NCBI GenBank assembly: GCA_902632595.1
Contig: CACPDC010000017.1
Span: forward strand, 1-36,588
Direction: 5' to 3'
DNA: 36,588 nucleotides
Origin: an uncultured SAR116 cluster alpha proteobacterium
GTDB taxonomy: Bacteria > Pseudomonadota > Alphaproteobacteria > Puniceispirillales > Puniceispirillaceae
Shown in pieces: positions 17,712-24,306 of this stretch (its first letter is position 1; every line of letters starts with the position of its first letter). The notes under the pieces were generated by a model. It had not been told where the DNA came from, searched no databases, and saw only the letters and a program-made list of their open reading frames with translations. The position numbers were made by a program, and so were the translations under genes.

Positions 17712-18257
17712 TTACCGCGATTTAAACATCGCAGTTGTTTGGGGCTCAGAAGTTAAATCAATGACAGCTGAAATAATTTTATCTCTAAAAACAAGCGGCC
17801 GATGATCATTACTGTTTAAAGTAATTAGCATTTGTTTTGCCCCCTTCGGTATCTCATCAATATGGTGCCAATCACTATAAAGCCGAGCAAATTTTTGACC
17901 ATCAACATATAAATGTGCATGCCCCATCCCATCTTTATGTTTCAGTCCAGCGGCTTCTGGTGCAAATGTGAAATTATTAGTCAATAAATGTAAATTAAAC
18001 CCAGATAACGGGTCAGTTTTAAGTTCTGCTTTAATAGTTGGTATCAAAGCATTTTCAGGCAGCTCAATGGACGTAGTATGTGCTTTTAAGTGGTTAACCG
18101 TGTCATTATGGCTGGCGAGATTACCTGTATGGTCTAGGTTATGGTTATGAGCATCAAATGTCACATTATTTGCACCCGCAATTAAAAAACCAAAAAGCCC
18201 ACTAAAAATAAATCCAATTGCGCAAAGGCCCATTAAACGAAGATTCATTTTTTTCAT
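17712..18257 (-). CDS. Membrane-anchored histidine-rich periplasmic protein, CbtAB-associated
   Basis: A 181-residue protein of unknown function. Residues 8-28 form a signal peptide or anchor. Next comes a histidine-rich stretch with H37, H39, H43, H50, H56 and H60, and then a compact domain containing DGMGHAHLYVDGQKFARLY, SDWHHI and LNSNDHRPLVF. The His-containing GHAHLYVDG and NDHRP motifs suggest metal binding, and the position 46 nt after cbtA suggests capture or delivery of cobalt on the periplasmic side. Both points are inference. It is the last gene of the cbtB-cbtA-this unit. Copper binding would be an alternative. Confidence 0.7.
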   Translation of the reverse strand: MKKMNLRLMGLCAIGFIFSGLFGFLIAGANNVTFDAHNHNLDHTGNLASHNDTVNHLKAHTTSIELPENALIPTIKAELKTDPLSGFNLHLLTNNFTFAPEAAGLKHKDGMGHAHLYVDGQKFARLYSDWHHIDEIPKGAKQMLITLNSNDHRPLVFRDKIISAVIDLTSEPQTTAMFKSR

Positions 18258-18303
18258 CAGGTTTCACCCTCAATTATGCGTTTTAACGCGTATGGAGCTT
18301 AAA

Positions 18304-18993
18304 TTAACCGTTAGCACGCATTGTCTCTATTTTGAGAAAATAAGCAGATAACCCTCCAAGGAAAGCCCACGAGACAAGACCAATGCCAAGGGCACGACTA
18401 GCAAAAAGCGCACCAATTTCTGTAGGAGCAGGGCCGGTAAATGTGACTGGTTCCGGTGCCCCAAAAATGTGAGGGACAAATATTATAATGCTGCCAATCA
18501 CTAACACCAATAATTTCGTGTTGAAAGCAATTAGCCCTATCCCAACAGCTGTGAAAATTACTGTCAAACACCACCAAATTTGACGGTATTGAAGTTCTGC
18601 TGCGGCGACTCCTGGAACTTCAGGCGGTAATGAAAAAGCGGGTGCTAGATGCACCGTAATGTAACCTATTATACCCCAAACGATACCTTGGTGGAACGAA
18701 ATGCTTGTTTTTGACTTCAACTGGTTGATCGACATTGCAGATATCAGCAGAAGTGCATATCCGATATAAATAAGCATGCTGAATAAGATGGAAAGTCCAT
18801 CACGCAAAGGTTGTAATTTATCCAAATCTGGTTGTGCGCTGCTGGCTAATTCAGCAAAATGTTTTATGATACCAGTTTCATATAATTCTGAATGAAGCAG
18901 AACTGGTTGAACAAAGAACCATTGAAGTATACCAGCTAACAAACCGCCAACGGATCCTGCAAATAAACTACTAATAAGAATTCGAGAGAACAT
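18304..18993 (-). CDS. cbtA: Cobalt transporter subunit CbtA
   Basis: A 229-residue integral membrane protein of the CbtA family, predicted to import cobalt with CbtB. It opens with a transmembrane segment (ILISSLFAGSVGGLLAGIL) ending in QWFFVQPVLLHSELYE. A further family feature is ITVHLAPAFSLPPEVPG together with the LQYRQIWW segment. About five hydrophobic segments are visible. It follows cbtB by 28 nt on the same strand and lies next to the B12 gene island, which fits cobalt supply for CobN/CobW. Confidence 0.9.
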   Translation of the reverse strand: MFSRILISSLFAGSVGGLLAGILQWFFVQPVLLHSELYETGIIKHFAELASSAQPDLDKLQPLRDGLSILFSMLIYIGYALLLISAMSINQLKSKTSISFHQGIVWGIIGYITVHLAPAFSLPPEVPGVAAAELQYRQIWWCLTVIFTAVGIGLIAFNTKLLVLVIGSIIIFVPHIFGAPEPVTFTGPAPTEIGALFASRALGIGLVSWAFLGGLSAYFLKIETMRANG

Positions 18994-19021
18994 CAGTTTT
19001 TTTTTATTTTAGCGCAAATTA

Positions 19022-19192
19022 TTAATGGCAGGGAAATCCGGTTGCGTGACGCACATCATGGGCAGCAGCATGTAATATGTCAGATTGTGAATGACCTGCA
19101 ACAAAGAGGATTAATAACCCGAGAAAAGCAGCTGAGGCGATTGGCAATATGTTGGTTTTTGATAGACTTGGTGTTTTGGTGATTGAGTTCAT
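19022..19192 (-). CDS. cbtB: Cobalt transporter subunit CbtB (small)
   Basis: A 56-residue protein read on the minus strand from ATG 19192. A basic N-terminus (MNSITKTPSLSKTN) is followed by one transmembrane segment (about residues 15-32) and a histidine-rich tail with HAAAHDVRHATGFPCH at the very end. The tail motif HDxRHxxGFPCH is the CbtB signature and is thought to bind cobalt. A good purine-rich ribosome site (AGAGGAAAGAG, 19193-19203) precedes the ATG. It lies immediately upstream of cbtA. Confidence 0.92.
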   Translation of the reverse strand: MNSITKTPSLSKTNILPIASAAFLGLLILFVAGHSQSDILHAAAHDVRHATGFPCH

Positions 19193-19547
19193 CTCTTTCC
19201 TCTTTTTTCAAATTTATGTTCTTTATGAAACCTCGTTATCATTTCTAACTTTTTTCTTCAATTAGAAAAATATTAAGGATAAAAAACCAAATTAAACCAA
19301 GCCTGATTTTTAATAATCGAACATTGAATAGTAGTTAATGATTTTTTTCGCCGGCAACGAATTTTTCTAAGGCTTTACTTAATAAATTTGGTAGAGATTA
19401 ATTTTCATCTGTTTTTTTGGGTATTTAAAACTCCAATCATTAAAATTGTTTTAAGTTCAAAATTTATATAAACAGATTAGAAATCTTAACTTTAAACTTG
19501 ACCTAAAATGTTGGTTATTAAAAAAACACATAGCAGTTCATATAAAC
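19193..19547. other. Intergenic region upstream of cbtB
   Basis: About 355 nt, very AT-rich, between the end of the DUF445 gene and cbtB, both on the minus strand. It holds the cbtB ribosome site. I looked for a B12-box or other riboswitch core, which often precedes cbt genes, and found none that I could support; no convincing promoter or terminator was seen either. Confidence 0.5.
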
Positions 19548-20231
19548 TTATAGAGTTTGAAGTGTGGAGAAAGCAAATCCTATTAAGCCACCAAGTAATC
19601 CGCCCCAGACCACGAGCCAACCCAGATGGGATTTTATAATATCCTGTATAATCACTTTTACTTGTTCAGGGGTCAAATCTTTTAAACGTTTGTTAAGTAT
19701 TGTTTCGATCTGATTTTTAAATTCGTCCATATTCGTTCCTGATAAATCACTATCTGATGCATCGATGATCTGTTGAGTAATTTCAGATAATTTCTCAATT
19801 ACAGGTTGCTTTAGTGGTTCAAGTGCTTTTTTGCCTCCAAACATACCCAGCATACTACCTAATTGAGAAGCAATAATTGCTTCTGTCAGATTTTCAAAAA
19901 TTACTTCATAGTCAATTTTTGAATAAATAGATGCTTTTGATTTTTCCTGAGTATGTTTTAAAAAAAACGTGATATTTTTTTCGTTAAAAAATTCCTCCAT
20001 AACAAGCTTTTTTATGCCTTCTTTAAATTCTTCAAATTTGTTCAGGATAATGCCAGATCCATATAAAAGAGGCACTTTTTCAAAAAGCATATGGATGGCA
20101 AGCCAATTAGTAACTCCGCCTGAGAGAGCAAATAAACCAGTCATAAACAAAATTGGTGTTGCATCTAGCATTAAATATCCTAAGACAATGGCAAAGATAG
20201 CAATAAGATTTGTAATAACAGATTTGTTCAT
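19548..20231 (-). CDS. DUF445 family membrane protein
   Basis: A 227-residue protein with hydrophobic segments at both ends (about residues 5-40 and 203-222) and a long soluble helical middle. The segment SGGVTNWLAIHMLFEKVPLL near residues 37-56 is the hallmark of DUF445/YheB-type proteins. The middle region is rich in charged amphipathic helices, which probably sit on one side of the membrane. The function is unknown. It stands alone: it is divergent from the DUF1538 gene and 355 nt upstream of cbtB, so a link to cobalt is not implied. Confidence 0.8.
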   Translation of the reverse strand: MNKSVITNLIAIFAIVLGYLMLDATPILFMTGLFALSGGVTNWLAIHMLFEKVPLLYGSGIILNKFEEFKEGIKKLVMEEFFNEKNITFFLKHTQEKSKASIYSKIDYEVIFENLTEAIIASQLGSMLGMFGGKKALEPLKQPVIEKLSEITQQIIDASDSDLSGTNMDEFKNQIETILNKRLKDLTPEQVKVIIQDIIKSHLGWLVVWGGLLGGLIGFAFSTLQTL

Positions 20232-20283
20232 TTAGTTTGTTCCCTAAATTATACGTGCTAAGTTTTTTTGCAATTTACTGATA

Positions 20284-20306
20284 TTTAACCCATTTTTTAG
20301 GTTAAA
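20284..20306. promoter_or_regulatory. Inverted repeat TTTAACC-N9-GGTTAAA between divergent genes
   Basis: A perfect 7-bp dyad with a 9-nt spacer lies in the 251-nt region between the divergent DUF445 and DUF1538 genes. It could be an operator or a small RNA hairpin. There is no other support for function. Confidence 0.3.
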
Positions 20307-20482
20307 ATAATCCATCTTGTCACAAATAGAAATAAAGTTTGACATATTTATAAATGTGATATCTACCTTTTTTAACAATTATCTTTCTTTATGGATTCTG
20401 TTTGCTTTACTTTAGCTTTTTACATTGACAATTTTTTGTTATTTGAGGAATACTGACAAAAATAATTGATGGGACTCAATCG

Positions 20483-22237
20483 ATGCGCTATTCAGACTAT
20501 TTGAACCAAGTAAACGTGCGCCATAGAACTGTAAATTTCAATCTACTTACATCAAAGAACAAGTCCCAGGAAAGAGAAAGTCTCGCTCCACCAAAAATAG
20601 AATTATCAGCTAAGCAAGCATTCGACTTGCTTGCTCCGTATTGCTCATCGCGAATAATGGAACAAGTAAAAGCGGTTGTTCCATTAGCAGCTTATTTGAT
20701 GATTTTCCAAATTTTAGTTTTACGCCATCCCATAGATGCAGCTTTAATTCTTTGCTTAGGTTTGATAGCAGTAATTATCGGTCTTGCTGTCTTTATGGAG
20801 GGCTTGAGTACCGGCTTGATGCCATTTGGCACCATTATTGGGGATAACTTGCCAAAAAAAGCATCAATGCCAGTAGTTTTGTGCATAATTGGCATTTTGG
20901 GGGTGGGTGTCACCTTTGCAGAACCTGCTATCGGAGCGTTGCAAGCGTTTGGGTCATCAGTTGATGTAAATGCAGCCCCTTATCTTTATGAAATATTGAA
21001 TAATTGGACGATGCCTCTTGTTCTAATGGTTGGAGGGGGAGTGGGTATAGCTGCTATTCTAGGCACTATTCGATTTGTGAGAGGGTGGTCCCTGAAGCCA
21101 ATGATTTATGGTGCTTTGTTTCCAGTGGTCTTACTGACAATATATGCCTGGTTAGACCCAAATTTGAAGAGCATACTAGGTTTGGCATGGGATTGTGGTG
21201 CTGTCACTACAGGGCCAGTTACGGTTCCGCTAGTTCTATCTCTTGGGATTGGTATCGCTAACGCGGCTGGTAAAGGCAACTCGTCTCTTTCAGGTTTTGG
21301 TGTTGTAACTATGGCCTCGCTTTTCCCGATTTTAGCTGTTTTAGTTCTAGCTATTTTTGTTTCGTTTTCAATTTCTCCAGAAGAGATAATAGCCGCCGCC
21401 AATATATCATCTGCTGCCGCGCAAAGTGAGCCATCTATTTGGCAAAAGACACCCCTTGTAGAGATAGTGCTTGGCGTACGTGCCATCCTCCCATTAGTGC
21501 TTTTTCTTATGGGAGTTCTATTTATCATTTTGAAATCTTCGCTGCCAAATAGACTAATTACGATTTACGGCCTTGCCCTATCTATCATTGGAATGTGTAT
21601 TTTCAATATTGGTTTGACTTATGGCCTTGGTGCTATAGGTGCACAAACTGGCAGCGTTCTGCCTGCAGCATTTATGGAATTACCTATCAGCCAATTCTCC
21701 CCTATTTATCCGGAATTAGTAGGACTATCGATAGTTATAGGATTTGCATTTTTGCTTGGGTTTGGAGCTACGTTAGCCGAACCAGCCTTAAATGCGCTAG
21801 GAATAACTGTACAAAACTTGACGAACGGTGCTTTTAAAAAGGAAATGTTAATGTATAGCGTCGCTAGTGGAGTTGCTATAGGCATCGCTCTAGGAATTTC
21901 AAAGCTCGTTTTAGGTTTTGATTTAATAATGGTGCTATTGCCACTTTATGGTGTTGGTATTTTACTTACAATTATATCCTCTGAGGAATTCGTAAATGTA
22001 GCCTGGGACAGCGCTGGGGTCACTACTGGCCCTGTTACTGTGCCCCTTGTTTTGGCGATGGGATTAGGTTTAGGAAATGCTGTTTCTGCTGTAGAGGGTT
22101 TTGGAATATTGTCTCTTGCAAGTATTTGTCCAATCATAGCAGTATTAACTATGGGTGTAGTAATTAGAATAATGAATAAAAACCAAAACAATCAATCTGA
22201 AGATGAAATTGGCTCTAAAAATCTTGTAAAGGACTAA
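20483..22237 (+). CDS. DUF1538 membrane protein, internally duplicated, putative transporter
   Basis: A 584-residue polytopic membrane protein with about 60 hydrophilic residues in front. It contains two homologous halves: each has an xxGVGxTFAEPAxxAL-like block (GVTFAEPAIGALQAFG; GATLAEPALNALG) and a block AWDxxxVTTGPVTVPLVL, with the tryptophans at W236 and W508, 272 residues apart. This matches the two DUF1538 modules. The repeated TTGPVTVP motifs in membrane-flanking positions suggest a substrate path formed by inverted or parallel repeats. The substrate is unknown. Two small PII-like genes follow after 2 and 17 nt, which argues for regulation by nucleotide or metabolite binding. Confidence 0.85.
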   Translation: MRYSDYLNQVNVRHRTVNFNLLTSKNKSQERESLAPPKIELSAKQAFDLLAPYCSSRIMEQVKAVVPLAAYLMIFQILVLRHPIDAALILCLGLIAVIIGLAVFMEGLSTGLMPFGTIIGDNLPKKASMPVVLCIIGILGVGVTFAEPAIGALQAFGSSVDVNAAPYLYEILNNWTMPLVLMVGGGVGIAAILGTIRFVRGWSLKPMIYGALFPVVLLTIYAWLDPNLKSILGLAWDCGAVTTGPVTVPLVLSLGIGIANAAGKGNSSLSGFGVVTMASLFPILAVLVLAIFVSFSISPEEIIAAANISSAAAQSEPSIWQKTPLVEIVLGVRAILPLVLFLMGVLFIILKSSLPNRLITIYGLALSIIGMCIFNIGLTYGLGAIGAQTGSVLPAAFMELPISQFSPIYPELVGLSIVIGFAFLLGFGATLAEPALNALGITVQNLTNGAFKKEMLMYSVASGVAIGIALGISKLVLGFDLIMVLLPLYGVGILLTIISSEEFVNVAWDSAGVTTGPVTVPLVLAMGLGLGNAVSAVEGFGILSLASICPIIAVLTMGVVIRIMNKNQNNQSEDEIGSKNLVKD

Positions 22238-22239
22238 TT

Positions 22240-22596
22240 ATGAGTAATCGAACTATAACCTACCTGTCTAACGCATGCATGATTACATGTGTCGTCCAAA
22301 ATAACCTTGCTGAAACAGTGTTAGAGGCTGCTAAAAACAGCGGTGCTCAAGGGGCTACAATCAATTATGCTCGTGGTACAGGAGTTCGTGAAAGACTTGG
22401 ATTACTTGGTGTTACGATTGATGAGCAAAAAGAGGTAATACGAATTATCGTTTCAGAAGACCAAGCTGATTTGATTTTTGAAGCAATGTTTCTAGCTGGC
22501 AAGCTTGATACTCCTGGAAGGGGAATCATGTTTATGACCAAGTTAGATAGAGTTGCCACTTATATTCCTGACTCTGTTTTGAATTCGGTAGATTAG
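22240..22596 (+). CDS. PII-like signalling protein (GlnB fold)
   Basis: A 118-residue protein resembling the GlnB/PII family. NNLAETVLEAAKNSGAQGAT corresponds to the first helix and strand, ARGTGVRERLGLLG to the region before and within the T-loop, EVIRIIVSEDQADLIFEAMF to the central strand and helix, and TPGRGIMFMTKLDRV to the C-terminal strand. The T-loop is short and has no obvious tyrosine of the classic uridylylation site, so it is probably regulated only by ligand binding. It starts 2 nt after the DUF1538 gene and is likely to regulate that membrane protein, as GlnK does AmtB. Confidence 0.82.
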   Translation: MSNRTITYLSNACMITCVVQNNLAETVLEAAKNSGAQGATINYARGTGVRERLGLLGVTIDEQKEVIRIIVSEDQADLIFEAMFLAGKLDTPGRGIMFMTKLDRVATYIPDSVLNSVD

Positions 22597-22613
22597 ATTT
22601 CTGGGAGATCAAA

Positions 22614-22904
22614 ATGAAAGTTGAAATCGGTGCGCTCGTTGAAAAAGAATATGGTCAATTAGTTAAAGATGAGGTCTCTCAGCTTGCTGGAGTAGAATAT
22701 GTTTTTTTTGCAACAGGTCGCTCTAGTGATTTATTTGACCAAAAACAATTTGGAAGCTTCGGAGAAGCCTCAATTGTTACTATAATTGCGGATGAAAAAT
22801 TCAAAGAAAAGGTATTTGATAAGCTTTTTACGCTATGCGAACTTCATACCAAAAGAAGTGGCATAGTATATATGTCGAATCCTTTATTGCGCGCAACAAT
22901 ATAA
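22614..22904 (+). CDS. Second small PII-like protein
   Basis: A 96-residue protein that starts 17 nt after the first PII-like gene with a purine-rich ribosome site (GGGAGA). It shows an alternating pattern that fits the ferredoxin-like GlnB fold: VEIGALVEKEYGQLVKDEV, a middle EASIVTIIADEKFKEKVFDK and a final SGIVYMSNPLLRATI. The T-loop region (RSSDLFDQKQFGSFGE) is short. Assignment to the PII superfamily rests on this pattern and on the position, so it is less certain than for its neighbour. It may form a pair or hetero-oligomer with the upstream protein to gate the DUF1538 transporter. Confidence 0.6.
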   Translation: MKVEIGALVEKEYGQLVKDEVSQLAGVEYVFFATGRSSDLFDQKQFGSFGEASIVTIIADEKFKEKVFDKLFTLCELHTKRSGIVYMSNPLLRATI

Positions 22905-22966
22905 GAGTTTCTGCTCCGCACTAACTAAATTTTGGTGAGAAAGAAAATCAATATGGATGATTTTCA

Positions 22967-23362
22967 ATGAAAAAGATTGTGGGGAAAAAAAATGAGACGA
23001 TTTTTGAAGCTGGTGCAAAAGCTGATTCGGTTTACCTGATTGTCTCTGGAGAGATAGGCATTTTTCTTCCGACGAATACATCGGATAAGCCAGATTTTCT
23101 TCTTGGCGAAAATGAAATTTTTGGTGAAATGGGTGTGATTGACAAATCCTTGCGTTCGGGAAGAGCAGACGCGTTAACTGATGTAAGCTTAATTAAAATC
23201 AGTCAACACGAATTTAATGATAAATTATCTAAGTCTGACCCGTTCGTTACAGGACTTACTAGAGTTTTAGTATCTCGGATTCGCGGTTTACTGAAGAGAA
23301 CTTTCCCAAATGAAGGGGCTGATAAAAATATTGTGAAGCCTAATCAAGAATCAGAAGATTGA
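22967..23362 (+). CDS. Stand-alone cyclic nucleotide-binding domain protein
   Basis: A 131-residue protein consisting of one CRP-type cNMP-binding beta-barrel with no DNA-binding domain. ETIFEAGAKADSVYLIVSGE is the typical first half, and the phosphate-binding cassette reads FGEMGVIDKSLRSGRADALT with the FGE and the arginine kept. The ATG at 22967 is fixed by an in-frame TGA three codons upstream; the ribosome site is weak. It lies 62 nt after the PII-like pair and its end overlaps the opposite-strand hydrolase gene by 19 nt. With a nucleotide cyclase encoded 4 kb away, it may act as a local cNMP receiver, but this is inference. Confidence 0.85.
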   Translation: MKKIVGKKNETIFEAGAKADSVYLIVSGEIGIFLPTNTSDKPDFLLGENEIFGEMGVIDKSLRSGRADALTDVSLIKISQHEFNDKLSKSDPFVTGLTRVLVSRIRGLLKRTFPNEGADKNIVKPNQESED

Positions 23363-24162
23363 AAGAAAGTTAAAATTTTCTCATATGTCTCTTGGCTTTT
23401 GCAGTCATTTTTATAAGTAAAATGCCCTTTATTACAGGAGTACCCAATAATTTTTGGAAATTTTTTGTCGGATTTCTGAAAAACAATTAAATCTTCGGGC
23501 CTATTAAATGGGTCATCATCATAAGCAAAAATAAGAAAGTCTAGTCTTTTAGCTTCCAAAATCTCACTAATTTGTTTTGGTCTTAAAACTTTGCGCCAAA
23601 TAGGAAAAAGCCTTATCTCATATCTTGGACCTGCAAAAGCTGGCGCAAACAAAACGCCTCTGTTGAATTTGTTTGGGAGCATCCTTGCTGCCATTAAAGC
23701 CGTCCAACCACCAGCCGAAAATCCAGAAACGAATATATTCTCAGCCCTTAAACCAGCCTCATTTAATTGTTTTATTTTTTCTCTTAATTCATCCACTCTT
23801 TTATAAATAAATGAACCTTTGCTTTCTCCATCTGTAGCATTAGAGCAAAGGTAATATACTGACATATCGAGTTTTTTTGCTGCAAGCATAAGACTTTCTG
23901 GGGGCAAATCATTTGTGCAACGGAAATTATTTGCTAAGGATGGTCTCTTGGTTCCATGCATCCAAATAACTATTTTGCTATCATTATTAAATTGAAAAGA
24001 TGAAATATCCATTTCTTGATTTGTCATATCATCAAACTTTTTTTCCAGGGCAAGAAAGCGGGACACACCTGGATTTTGTCCATGAATTACAGTATTTGAG
24101 CATGAGGAATGTAAAAAAAGAATTAAGAAAATTAAAATTAATTGTTGAAAAATATAAGGCAA
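23344..24162 (-). CDS. Exported alpha/beta-hydrolase-fold protein
   Basis: A 272-residue protein with an N-terminal hydrophobic signal (residues 5-20) ending in LHSSCS; the cysteine may be lipidated, but the lipobox is poor. The hydrolase core shows IVIWMHGTKRPS (oxyanion-loop HG), the nucleophile elbow GFSAGG with S149, an acidic cluster YDDDPFNRPED that could supply the aspartate, and H247 in CNKGHF. This gives a plausible Ser-Asp-His triad. The substrate is unknown; an esterase or peptidase-like role in the envelope is possible. It converges on, and overlaps by 19 nt, the cNMP-binding gene. Confidence 0.75.
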   Translation of the reverse strand: MPYIFQQLILIFLILFLHSSCSNTVIHGQNPGVSRFLALEKKFDDMTNQEMDISSFQFNNDSKIVIWMHGTKRPSLANNFRCTNDLPPESLMLAAKKLDMSVYYLCSNATDGESKGSFIYKRVDELREKIKQLNEAGLRAENIFVSGFSAGGWTALMAARMLPNKFNRGVLFAPAFAGPRYEIRLFPIWRKVLRPKQISEILEAKRLDFLIFAYDDDPFNRPEDLIVFQKSDKKFPKIIGYSCNKGHFTYKNDCKSQETYEKILTFFQSSDS

Positions 24163-24306
24163 AACTTTTCACCGATAAGCAATTTCTGTTCGAGCTTGTA
24201 TAATAACTCTAACTAAAATACCCTGTAAATAGATGATAAATAACTCTATCTAGAATATTGGATATCTGTTATCTTTATTAAATTTTAACTTACTAAGTTT
24301 TTGATC

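Noticed and set aside
17665-17805. 46-codon plus-strand frame (MSIMDERKKV...)
   Set aside because: Mostly antisense to the end of the His-rich protein gene, with no ribosome site and no recognisable features.
19341-19370. TTCG...CGAA hairpin followed by T-run as a terminator
   Set aside because: The stem is only four pairs and no plus-strand gene ends nearby.
19193-19547. Riboswitch upstream of cbtB
   Set aside because: No recognisable conserved core; the region is low-complexity AT-rich sequence.
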